Shown: piece by piece, positions 55,277-63,334 of the stretch
How the letters are laid out: every line of letters starts with the position of its first letter
Position numbering within the stretch: the first letter of the stretch is position 1
Assembly: GCA_947303465.1 (NCBI GenBank)
Contig: CAMYYI010000002.1
Coordinates: 1 to 64,000, forward strand
Direction of reading: 5' to 3'
Source of the DNA: an uncultured Bacteroidales bacterium
Lineage (GTDB): Bacteria > Bacteroidota > Bacteroidia > Bacteroidales > UBA932
Length of the DNA: 64,000 nt
Notes under the pieces: generated by a model
Seen by the model: the letters and a program-made list of their open reading frames with translations, nothing else
Database searches by the model: none
Told to the model about the DNA's origin: nothing
Program-made: the position numbers and the translations under genes

Positions 55277-56458
55277 TTATTCAATCATTCGGAACGCTAT
55301 TCCGCAATTTGCGGCAAACTGCCGGTCCGAGGGGCTGTCACCTATCATGAGCGTGCGGGAGGCAGACACCTCTGCATGGTCTCGGACGATAAGGTCGAAC
55401 AGGCCGCGGTTGGGCTTGCGGCAGGGGTCGCTGTCAGAGACGGACGTACAGACGTAAATACCGTCTATCCTGCCCCCGGCAGCAGTTATTTCGTCCGTCA
55501 TCCAGGAGTGTATGGAGTCCAGCGCTTCCCTTGTCATAATGCCCTTGCCGACGCCCCGCTGATTGGTAACAATGTAGATACGGGAAAACATGGAAGCGGC
55601 ATAACTGAGGGCATCTTTTACGCCCGGCAGCCATTCGAATTCATCCACACTCTTTACATAATCTCCCGGTCGCAGTCGGTTTATTACACCGTCCCGGTCC
55701 AGCAGCAGGGTATCATATCCACCGGCCGACTTAAGCATCTCCATCAGAGTGCCGCTGCGGCGCAGCTGCCAGGGGTCGCTGCAGGCTCTGGAATAGTCTT
55801 CAGGGACGCCTATATCGATGAAGAAACCATCCTGCACCAGGCCGCAGAGCCGTCCGCGGGCACACTCCGGCTCCAGTACCGCCGTCTCAAAGGAGAACGT
55901 TTGTGGCAGATTGCTGAATAGATCTGACGCCAGGTCAATGGCATACACTCCCCCGTTTATGAGGCCTTCAGCACAGTAACGCTTCTCCAGAAACGCCTTT
56001 ACTATGCCATCCTGGCCAAGTTCTACCGTACCATAGCGGTCGAAGTCCTTCATGGGCTTGAGGGCAAGGGCAAGCGGTCTTCCGTTCCGGCGCCTGAAAC
56101 TCTGAAGGGAATTCAGGTCGACATCGAAAAAAGTATCGCCGTTAAGCACCAGCACCTCAGGACCTTCCGCCAGCGAGGCCGCCATACGGATGCCGCCGCC
56201 GGTACCAAGAGGCTCTTCCTCCACAGCAAAGCGTAATTCAAAGGGGTAATCGCCGGCTATTTGCCCCACCCATTCCTGTATCACCTCCTTTAAATATCCC
56301 ACACTCAGGATAACGCGTTCTACCTCATAGGCACACAGCTGTTCCAGAATGTACCACAGGAAGGGCTTGCCGGCAACAGGTGCCATGCACTTGGGCACCT
56401 CGCTTACGACGCTGCGCAAACGGGTACCAAGGCCTCCGGCAAGGATAATTACGTCCAT
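55277..56458 (-). CDS. hddC-gmhB: Fused heptose-1-phosphate guanylyltransferase and heptose-bisphosphate phosphatase
   Basis: Bifunctional protein of 393 aa. Residues 1-230 are a nucleotidyltransferase (IILAGGLGTRLRSVVSEVPK, EEEPLGTGGGIRMAA, LNGDTFFDVD) of HddC type. Residues about 245-393 are a HAD phosphatase of GmhB type, with nucleophile motif LLLDRDGVINRLRPGDYV near residue 250, the YIVTNQRGVGKGIM block and the CRKPNRGLFDLIV and MIGDSPSDRQFA motifs. Together they perform two steps of GDP-D-glycero-alpha-D-manno-heptose synthesis, phosphatase and guanylyl transfer, next to gmhA and hddA. GDP specificity is inferred from pathway context. Confidence 0.88.
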   Translation of the reverse strand: MDVIILAGGLGTRLRSVVSEVPKCMAPVAGKPFLWYILEQLCAYEVERVILSVGYLKEVIQEWVGQIAGDYPFELRFAVEEEPLGTGGGIRMAASLAEGPEVLVLNGDTFFDVDLNSLQSFRRRNGRPLALALKPMKDFDRYGTVELGQDGIVKAFLEKRYCAEGLINGGVYAIDLASDLFSNLPQTFSFETAVLEPECARGRLCGLVQDGFFIDIGVPEDYSRACSDPWQLRRSGTLMEMLKSAGGYDTLLLDRDGVINRLRPGDYVKSVDEFEWLPGVKDALSYAASMFSRIYIVTNQRGVGKGIMTREALDSIHSWMTDEITAAGGRIDGIYVCTSVSDSDPCRKPNRGLFDLIVRDHAEVSASRTLMIGDSPSDRQFAANCGIAFRMIE

Positions 56459-56466
56459 TGGAACGG

Positions 56467-57099
56467 CTAGGCGAAGAAGTGTTTCTCTACCAGCTGGCAG
56501 ATGCAGTGATATACGGGAAGATGCAATTCCTGCACCTTGTAGGTGACGTTCTCCGGCACCTTTATGCAGACATCGGCGAATCTGTCCAGGCGGCTTTCCC
56601 TCTCGCCTGTCAGGCCTATCACCTTCATTCCGCGGGCCTTTGCTGCGACTGCGGCAAACAGTATGTTACGGCTGTTGCCGGAAGTGGAAATGCCCATGAA
56701 GACATCTCCCTCGCGCCCGTAGCCGTTAACCTGCTGGGCAAAGCACAGAAGCGGTTCGCAGTCGTTCAGATAGGCTGTACTCAAGGCAATGTGCCCGTCC
56801 AGGGCGATAGCGGGGAGAGCACCCTGCAGATGGTTGCGCAGCACATTGCCCATCTCCGGGTCGCAGGCTATCAAAGCCTCGGCATATCCGGCCGGCAGGG
56901 TTTTCTGGATACGGAAGGTCTTCATCATCTCTCCCACAATATGCTCGGCGTCCGCGGCGCTTCCGCCGTTGCCTGCAACCAGCAGCTTGCCGTCATGGGA
57001 ATAGGAATCAATCAACAGTCCGGCAGCCTGGAGTATCTGCTCCCTGCAGCAATCCAGCGCAGGATAACGCGTCAAAAGTTCATTAATAATCTCTGTCAT
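56467..57099 (-). CDS. gmhA: Phosphoheptose isomerase
   Basis: SIS-domain enzyme (210 aa) converting sedoheptulose-7-phosphate to D-glycero-D-manno-heptose-7-phosphate. Motifs are LLVAGNGGSAADAEHIVGEMM near residue 42, DVFMGISTSGNSRNILFA near 120 and QELHLPVYHCICQLVE near the C-terminus with the zinc-site residues. ATG 57099 (MTEIINELL) follows the hddA stop by 4 bases and is preferred to the track's upstream start, though an in-frame ATG at 57120 overlapping hddA is possible. Confidence 0.93.
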   Translation of the reverse strand: MTEIINELLTRYPALDCCREQILQAAGLLIDSYSHDGKLLVAGNGGSAADAEHIVGEMMKTFRIQKTLPAGYAEALIACDPEMGNVLRNHLQGALPAIALDGHIALSTAYLNDCEPLLCFAQQVNGYGREGDVFMGISTSGNSRNILFAAVAAKARGMKVIGLTGERESRLDRFADVCIKVPENVTYKVQELHLPVYHCICQLVEKHFFA

Positions 57100-57103
57100 A
57101 TCC

Positions 57104-58141
57104 CTACAGTTCCTGATCATATATTTTCCATCCGTGAGCACCGCCCTCCGTAAACAGGAACGGCAGCACGTATCCGTCCAGGGCTTTCAGCGCCTCTTCT
57201 ACCGCCTTCTTGCGGGACGGGTCCACAAAAAACATTATAAAACCTCCGCCGCCGGCACCGCTAACCTTTCCGGATATCGCGCCTGCCGCCATGGCGACAT
57301 CGAAAGCCTGCTGTATCTTCTCGTTGCTTATGCCGTCTGCCATCCTCTTCTTGTTCTCCCAGCTACGGCTCATAATCTCCCCGAACGCCTTCATATCGCC
57401 GCAAAGCAGGGCCGCCTTCATTTCTATCGCGCTCTGCTTTATACCGTGCATGGCCTCTATGGCCCCGGCATTCCCGGACGAAGTATTACGGCGCTGAGCT
57501 TCAATTATCTGGGCACTGCTGCGGGACTGCCCTGTAAAATACAGCAGCAGACTCGATTCCAGTTCGTCGGTTATCCAGCGCTTGACCTTGAGCGGATTCA
57601 CCGTCACAGTGTCATCGGTATGGAATTCTATGAAGTTAAAGCCTCCGAAGGCAGCGGCATACTGGTCCTGCTTGCCGCCGGACAGCCCCAGATCCTTACG
57701 CTCTATCTCATAGGCCAGGCGCGCTATATCGTAGTCCCCCAGAGGCAGGTCAAGCCACTCCACGAATGCCTTCAGGATGCATACGACCATAGTGCTGGAA
57801 GTTCCCAGACCGGAGCCGGCAGGGGCATCGTTCCAAGTGGTTATACAGAAGGCCCTTGGCCTGAAACCGAAATCGCGGACGACGCGATTGTAAACCCCTT
57901 TCACCAGATCCGCCTTGCCGTCAACGGGCAGAACCTCCGCCAGCGGGAACTCCTGCCTGCATCCGCAATCATAGGAGACTATGCCTATCTGGCCGTCGGA
58001 GCGTTCCTCTATCGTGCAATAGGCGTAAAGGTTAATGGTGGCGTTAAGCACCAGCCCGCCATACAGATCGCTGTACGGCGACACGTCGCTTCCGCCGCCT
58101 GCCAGGCCAAGCCGCAGAGGTGCTTTGCTTCGGATTATCAT
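57104..58141 (-). CDS. hddA: D-glycero-alpha-D-manno-heptose-7-phosphate kinase
   Basis: GHMP-family kinase of 345 aa phosphorylating heptose-7-phosphate at C1. N-terminal APLRLGLAGGGSDVSPYSDLYGG, the ATP-binding loop DAPAGSGLGTSSTMVVCIL near residue 108, and the C-terminal AGAISGKVSGAGGGGFIMFFV block near 285 match HddA. It overlaps the WecA-like gene upstream by 4 bases. With gmhA and hddC-gmhB it completes the GDP-heptose pathway. Confidence 0.93.
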   Translation of the reverse strand: MIIRSKAPLRLGLAGGGSDVSPYSDLYGGLVLNATINLYAYCTIEERSDGQIGIVSYDCGCRQEFPLAEVLPVDGKADLVKGVYNRVVRDFGFRPRAFCITTWNDAPAGSGLGTSSTMVVCILKAFVEWLDLPLGDYDIARLAYEIERKDLGLSGGKQDQYAAAFGGFNFIEFHTDDTVTVNPLKVKRWITDELESSLLLYFTGQSRSSAQIIEAQRRNTSSGNAGAIEAMHGIKQSAIEMKAALLCGDMKAFGEIMSRSWENKKRMADGISNEKIQQAFDVAMAAGAISGKVSGAGGGGFIMFFVDPSRKKAVEEALKALDGYVLPFLFTEGGAHGWKIYDQEL

Positions 58142-59256
58142 TCTTTCGTCAGGATTTCAGACTTTACTTTGCAGGCTATCGCCAGCTGGATGAGCACGTA
58201 TATGGCTATATCGATAATGAATATCCAGGTCAGGCTCAGCACCCTGGTCATGGCAGTGGTAATAAGCACAATAGCAACATCCATCGACAGTATTATCCAC
58301 AAGGTCTGCCGTGCAGTGAGGCCGCAACGCATCAGACGGTGATGAATGTGATTGGTATCGGCCTTGAAAGGGTTGTTGTGCTTAAGCAGTCGGGTAAAGA
58401 GTAACCTGGGCACCTCGAGAAGCGGTATAAGGAGAGATGAAAAAGCAATCGCCATATACTTGCCGTTCGTTATTCCGCCGTTCTTTCCGCAGAACGAACA
58501 GATTGAGACAAGCAGGAAGCACAGGACAAGGCCGATAGTAAGGGAACCCGTATCCCCCATATACAGCTTGGTCTTTTTCTCGGCCGACCCTAACATATTG
58601 AAGAGCCAGAAAGCGATAACTGCACCCATCAGCGTAACCGACACCGTAGAATAGATGAAACGGCGCTCCCTGATAAAGATGCAGGCCAGCACGCCAAGGG
58701 CTATGATAGATATACCGGAGGCCAGTCCGTCTATGCCGTCTATCATGTTTATGGCATTGGTAATCAGCACGAAAAGCAGGACGGTAAGGGGCATGCCGAT
58801 ATAGAAAGGAATCAGGCCCACTCCGAATAGACCGTAAAGGTTGTTAAGCCAGAGGCCGGAAGACACCAGCAGCGCCGCGGCGAGGAACTGAACTATGAAC
58901 TTGACCTTGTAGCTGAGATCGGTGAGGTCGTCCATGATCCCGAATACATACAGAAGCATGGCACTCCCGAGCATATAGGCCACCCTGATCAGAAGAACGT
59001 CGTCCATAGCCGGACTCTTCATGACCCCAAGCCTGTAGATGACACCTACACTGAAGGCTATGACCATCATGAGCGTGGGCATGAAGGACATTCCGCCGAG
59101 GCGCGGAACAGGAACTGTATGCACCTTGCGTTCGTCAGGGATGTCGAACAGTTTGATACCATAGGCGACCTTCAGGAGCATTTTGATGATGGCGCTGCCC
59201 ACCAATATGGCCAGAATGAGGTCAACAGCAAGAATTATGTAGAAAGAATAAATCAT
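58138..59256 (-). CDS. Undecaprenyl-phosphate sugar-1-phosphate transferase (WecA/TagO-like)
   Basis: Polyprenol-phosphate transferase of 372 aa with about 11 membrane segments. LFDIPDERKVHTVPVPRLGGM near residue 37, the metal-binding GIMDDLTDLSYKVKF near 105, INMIDGIDGLASG near 168 and YMGDTGSLTIGL near 235 are signature loops of the WecA/RgpG/TagO branch. It starts a lipid-linked glycan by moving a HexNAc-1-phosphate to undecaprenyl phosphate at the inner face of the inner membrane. Central gene of the glycan operon, with 4-base overlaps on both sides. Confidence 0.92.
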   Translation of the reverse strand: MIYSFYIILAVDLILAILVGSAIIKMLLKVAYGIKLFDIPDERKVHTVPVPRLGGMSFMPTLMMVIAFSVGVIYRLGVMKSPAMDDVLLIRVAYMLGSAMLLYVFGIMDDLTDLSYKVKFIVQFLAAALLVSSGLWLNNLYGLFGVGLIPFYIGMPLTVLLFVLITNAINMIDGIDGLASGISIIALGVLACIFIRERRFIYSTVSVTLMGAVIAFWLFNMLGSAEKKTKLYMGDTGSLTIGLVLCFLLVSICSFCGKNGGITNGKYMAIAFSSLLIPLLEVPRLLFTRLLKHNNPFKADTNHIHHRLMRCGLTARQTLWIILSMDVAIVLITTAMTRVLSLTWIFIIDIAIYVLIQLAIACKVKSEILTKE

Positions 59257-60332
59257 ACGTTTTGAAGATAACCTCTGAACAGGCGCCAGAAATAGTGGCG
59301 CACCATAAACACCGGAATAGACAGGACTTCACTGGGATAATACGCCAGGTAGCGCATGGCCCGGGTAAGCTTGCGCCGGGCATGCATAACCCTTTTCTCG
59401 TGTTCGACGTGCCTGTTACGCTCGTCGAAACGGCCGAAGTTGCCGGAAGCCATAATCTCTTCGATCAGGAAGGCGCCCTGCTTCTCGTCCGGAGGGCAGA
59501 GCATGAGTTCTTCGTCCAGATTGAATACCTCCTTCATAACGCTCATGACACCGGCGGCTAATTTCATGAGCTTCAACTTTTTCAGATCGGCTATGGCAAT
59601 ACTCCTGTCCTGAGGGTCCAGGGCTTTAAGGACATAATAATAATCGAGCAGCTGGCGCAGGCCTATGCCTTCGTCCAGGAGGTGCCGGTATATGTGAATA
59701 AGCAGATAAACGGCGTCGAAGTGCCTGGCAGGAACGCAAAAACCAAGGGCCTCATCATAATGGCCGAACTGTTCCTCAGCAACCGAATCGAAATACTTCT
59801 GCAGACGGCGGTCCGCACGGGGCGAATTCATCCAGCTGGGCATGAAGTGAGCCTCTACATTTATGCCCTTCAGCATAGCTACTTCGCAGTGGTGGTAGAA
59901 AACCACCCTGATGGGATAGCGGGGCTTGATGTAATCCATTATGCGCTTCTCCCCTCCCTCAAGCCATATGTCGATATCGCCGCAGTGTCGAAGCTCCGGC
60001 CTTGGATAATATGCGGCCGCCGCCTGGCCTTTCAGGATACAGGAGCGGAATCCTTCTTCCAGAAAACCGTTGTACAGTTGCCTGCAGGCCTCGTTCATGC
60101 GCTTGTTTTTCTGGATTATCTTTTCGCACACCATGGCCCATCGGGAATAAACTCCCAACGGGACCTCCACTTCATCGTGTAATCTGTCAATAACCGGAAA
60201 GGTGAAGGCAAGGAGATTGTGCCGGCCGGCGACCGAATACAAGGCCTCCCATTCCGCCCTGTCCTGCGGGATTGCAGACAGCTTGTCCCGCACTCCCATA
60301 GCTACCTGAATCAATTCGAAAAAGGTATTCAT
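59253..60332 (-). CDS. Nucleotidyltransferase family protein (NTP_transf_5-like)
   Basis: Protein of 359 aa. The SCILKGQAAAAYYPRPELRHCGDIDIWL segment near residue 95 holds a G-x-x DxD signature of the minimal nucleotidyltransferase fold in the uncharacterised NTP_transf_5 family, and AVYLLIHIYRHLLDEGIGLRQLLDYYYV follows. Members occur in polysaccharide loci of Bacteroidota, and their substrate is unknown. No membrane segments. It overlaps its neighbours by 4 bases on each side, so it is an integral part of the operon. Confidence 0.82.
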   Translation of the reverse strand: MNTFFELIQVAMGVRDKLSAIPQDRAEWEALYSVAGRHNLLAFTFPVIDRLHDEVEVPLGVYSRWAMVCEKIIQKNKRMNEACRQLYNGFLEEGFRSCILKGQAAAAYYPRPELRHCGDIDIWLEGGEKRIMDYIKPRYPIRVVFYHHCEVAMLKGINVEAHFMPSWMNSPRADRRLQKYFDSVAEEQFGHYDEALGFCVPARHFDAVYLLIHIYRHLLDEGIGLRQLLDYYYVLKALDPQDRSIAIADLKKLKLMKLAAGVMSVMKEVFNLDEELMLCPPDEKQGAFLIEEIMASGNFGRFDERNRHVEHEKRVMHARRKLTRAMRYLAYYPSEVLSIPVFMVRHYFWRLFRGYLQNV

Positions 60333-61435
60333 TTCCCTGCTGTCATGCTTTCAAACAAAGATACGTATTGTCCCCAGATATGGTCCCATGTAAGCTCTTT
60401 TCGGGCATGCCCGTAGGAAGCTGAAGACAGTTCTGAAAGTACTTCCGGGCCGCTTTGCCGGACTTTTGCAGCCAGGTCCTCGGCAGACGAGAAGAAAATG
60501 GCATTATCTGCCGTAACTTCGTGATTCACTTCCACATCGTATGAAAAAACCGGAAGCCCCAGATTCATGGCCTCGCAGAGCGATGGTGGCGTACCGCAGC
60601 GTGAATGGCTGTGTATGTACGCACAGGCATTGGACCTTACCGCATTCAGCTCCATCTGGTCGTAAATACCCGGTATGAGTGTCAGGTTGGGGACGTCCTT
60701 GTACTGCTCATACAGATTCTGCCCGTAGCCGGACACCTTGAAGTTGGAAACCAGCACCAGCTTGCGTTCAGGCATGGCGGCAAAGGCCTCAAGCACCATG
60801 TGAAGATTATTGTCTATCTGGGCTCTGGATACGCTCACATAGTACTCATCATTCAAGAATGGATACTTGGACAGAAGCTCAGTATCCGGCTGAACCTTAA
60901 CCGCATTGTCCCCTCCGTAACGTATTACCACGATGTCAGTGATACCGAATTCTTCTTTAAGGCTACTGGCGTACAGTTCATTGTCCGCCAGATACTTCAC
61001 CTTGCCCTTGAGTGCTCTGTATCCCCACTTGAGGTATGCCTTTGCGGGCTTGGAGAACTTCTCCCTCTCCCATTCGTTAAGACCACCGCAATTCATTACA
61101 ATCGGCTTCCTGAATCCGAAAAGGCGGAGCAGGCGGATAGCAATCGCAGAGGCGGGGCCGAATACATACAAAATGTCGGCATAGCGTGCCGCGTCAAAGA
61201 CAGAGGCACAGTCATAAACTACGCTCTGCCAACCATTACCCTTGATATTGAGGTACTTGAGCCTGGCTCCAAGGTATGAGTCGCCTTCCACACGAGGCTG
61301 CTCCCTGCAACAATAGACGGTGATGTCATACCGTCCGGCCAGTCCCCTCACCAGATTCTCGTAGAGCGTCTCTCCGCCGCCATATTTGGCCGGAATGCCG
61401 CGCGTTCCTATCAGAGCCAGTTTCTTCTTCGGCAT
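60329..61435 (-). CDS. Glycosyltransferase (DUF1972 plus GT4 type)
   Basis: GT-B fold glycosyltransferase of 368 aa. The N-terminal LALIGTRGIPAKYGGGETLYENLV matches the DUF1972 domain of rhamnosyltransferase-like enzymes, and the C-terminal SHSRCGTPPSLCEAMNLGLPVFSYDVEVN is a GT4 nucleotide-sugar pocket with the conserved glutamates. A rhamnosyl- or fucosyltransferase role fits the family. It starts with ATG 61435, which overlaps the stop of the SDR gene by one base. Confidence 0.88.
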   Translation of the reverse strand: MPKKKLALIGTRGIPAKYGGGETLYENLVRGLAGRYDITVYCCREQPRVEGDSYLGARLKYLNIKGNGWQSVVYDCASVFDAARYADILYVFGPASAIAIRLLRLFGFRKPIVMNCGGLNEWEREKFSKPAKAYLKWGYRALKGKVKYLADNELYASSLKEEFGITDIVVIRYGGDNAVKVQPDTELLSKYPFLNDEYYVSVSRAQIDNNLHMVLEAFAAMPERKLVLVSNFKVSGYGQNLYEQYKDVPNLTLIPGIYDQMELNAVRSNACAYIHSHSRCGTPPSLCEAMNLGLPVFSYDVEVNHEVTADNAIFFSSAEDLAAKVRQSGPEVLSELSSASYGHARKELTWDHIWGQYVSLFESMTAGK

Positions 61436-62340
61436 CAGCCCAGATATCCCTTGTAATATTCCTCTATGTAATCCTTAAGGGATACTTTCCAATCCCTCAT
61501 TGCATTCACGCCCCTCAGATTCAGTTTCCGAGTCCAAAGCCGCTCGCAAGCGGGACGGTCTGCGAAGTACTCCTTGGCAAAGTACTCGGACGTGACGACA
61601 TTGATCTTCACTTCATCCTGCAGGCCGAGAATACGGAGCATTTCCTGACACACCTCCAAACGGCTGGTCTGTCCGCCGCAAACGCAATTGTACAGGCCCC
61701 AGTACTCTTTTTGAATCAGATTCTTTACGGTCCTGGCAAAATCCTGGGTGTAGGTAGGAGTGCCGTCTTTGTCGTTCACCACGAACAACTCTTTTTTGCC
61801 GTCCTTCAGCTGCTTCATGATTTTCTGGATGAACTTCTTGTCCTTGGAAGGACCTGCGCCCATCATCCAGCCTGCACGGCAGACCAGGTAGCGGCGTGCA
61901 TTCTCTACCACAAAGCGCTCTCCCATATATTTGGAGCGGGCATATACACCCAGAGGATTGGGCTGGTCCCAGTCGTCGTACAACTGTTTCTTGCCGTCGA
62001 AAATGCCCGCAGTGCTGATATACAGAAGGGGTATATCCAGCTTGTTTGCTATGTAAACGGCATTCTCCACGCAGAGAGTATTGGTCAGATATACCTCATC
62101 CGCATTCTGCTCGCACCACTCCAGGTCGGTATATGCCCCGAGATGGAAAAGATAGTCGGGGGCGAAATCCTCTACGTCTTTCTTATAAGCGTCGAAATCC
62201 CGGAAGTCAAGATAAGACAACCACGGAGCGTTGACGTCCTTATCGGTACATTTAATCTCGTACTCATCCTTGAACTGCCTGTAGAACGCCTCTCCAAGCA
62301 TACCGCCGCAACCGGCGATGTAGATTTTCTTCTTGCTCAT
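61435..62340 (-). CDS. NAD(P)-dependent sugar reductase (RmlD-like SDR)
   Basis: Extended SDR protein of 301 aa with IYIAGCGGMLGEAFYRQF at the N-terminus (a variant GxxGxxG), LGAYTDLEWCEQNADEVYLTN near residue 70, the STAGIFDG segment near 112 and the catalytic YARSKYMGE (YxxxK) near 130. It resembles RfbD/RmlD dTDP-4-keto-rhamnose reductases. No rmlA-C genes are in the window, so the nucleotide sugar is uncertain. ATG 62340 (MSKKKIYIAG) is preferred to the track's TTG at 62349. Confidence 0.83.
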   Translation of the reverse strand: MSKKKIYIAGCGGMLGEAFYRQFKDEYEIKCTDKDVNAPWLSYLDFRDFDAYKKDVEDFAPDYLFHLGAYTDLEWCEQNADEVYLTNTLCVENAVYIANKLDIPLLYISTAGIFDGKKQLYDDWDQPNPLGVYARSKYMGERFVVENARRYLVCRAGWMMGAGPSKDKKFIQKIMKQLKDGKKELFVVNDKDGTPTYTQDFARTVKNLIQKEYWGLYNCVCGGQTSRLEVCQEMLRILGLQDEVKINVVTSEYFAKEYFADRPACERLWTRKLNLRGVNAMRDWKVSLKDYIEEYYKGYLG

Positions 62341-62350
62341 TTCTATCAAG

Positions 62351-63334
62351 TTATTGTTTCTTCGGTCTCAGGCCCACACAATACAACAGTGGCGGCCAGT
62401 TAATTTTTTTCAATACTATCGATACCAACACCGGCACATACAGCCCGGCCAGGACACAAATCAAGTAAGCCGCAACGTATGGTAAGCGTATATGCCTGAA
62501 TAAAATTTTTACCAGAATCTGGGCGAAGATACCCATCAGGAAAATCTGATATGTATAATCCCTGAACGTGTGGAAACACCAGGGAATAATCCTGTCCAAA
62601 ATTAATGCAAGAGAACAGGAGAACAAAATGCCGCCCATTGCTTGAATTAAAGGGTCGGAGTAGTAACCGGCAATATATACCGCTACGCCCGCGAATAAGA
62701 AAAGCAATGCCCTGCCTGAAATAGCCCTTTCCACAAAAGTGTCCATACATACAATGAGGCCCAGGTAAAAGAATACTGCATATGAGCACAGCCTGTCGAT
62801 GCAGAACAGAGAAACGGCCGGATGTATGAAATGCAATACCACAAGCAAAGCGAGCGTCAGCCATTTGATATACGCGTTTCTGACGGTCAGTTTCCAAACG
62901 GGCATCAACAGGAACAGCCAGAACAATGTCATAATGAACCACATCTCCCGCAACGGTCCGTCATAAGGATTGATAAAGGCACCTGCCACTTCCTTAAAGG
63001 ACAGGCCCGCGCCCCTTGACATTTCTGAAGGGAATGCGATCTTCATGGCAAATGCAAGGAGTGTGAAAAACACAAACGGGATCAACAGGCGAACTGACTT
63101 ATCTCTAAGTGTTGCTATATATGACCATTTGCCATCAGCCAGGCGTGTGTAGTAAAACAGCCAGCCGGAGATTGCCATAAAGAGCGGCATATGGAAGGAA
63201 TACGCAAGATTAGTCAAAGCATTCTCCCAGGCCGGTCCCCCACCGAAAGGCCCAAGATATGAATGGCCGATGACTACCCAGAGCATCGCCCATCCCTGAA
63301 GGATCAACAACCAATTGATTCTCTGTCTTGACAT
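62351..63334 (-). CDS. Acyltransferase family 3 membrane protein
   Basis: Membrane protein of 327 aa with about 10 segments. INWLLILQGWAMLWVVIGHSYLGPFGG near the N-terminus has the catalytic histidine region of acyltransferase family 3, and YSFHMPLFMAISGWLFYY near residue 50 is a typical second block. Family members O-acetylate or O-acylate surface glycans. The substrate is probably a sugar of the glycan made by this operon. It lies 1 base downstream of the partial glycosyltransferase gene. Confidence 0.88.
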   Translation of the reverse strand: MSRQRINWLLILQGWAMLWVVIGHSYLGPFGGGPAWENALTNLAYSFHMPLFMAISGWLFYYTRLADGKWSYIATLRDKSVRLLIPFVFFTLLAFAMKIAFPSEMSRGAGLSFKEVAGAFINPYDGPLREMWFIMTLFWLFLLMPVWKLTVRNAYIKWLTLALLVVLHFIHPAVSLFCIDRLCSYAVFFYLGLIVCMDTFVERAISGRALLFLFAGVAVYIAGYYSDPLIQAMGGILFSCSLALILDRIIPWCFHTFRDYTYQIFLMGIFAQILVKILFRHIRLPYVAAYLICVLAGLYVPVLVSIVLKKINWPPLLYCVGLRPKKQ

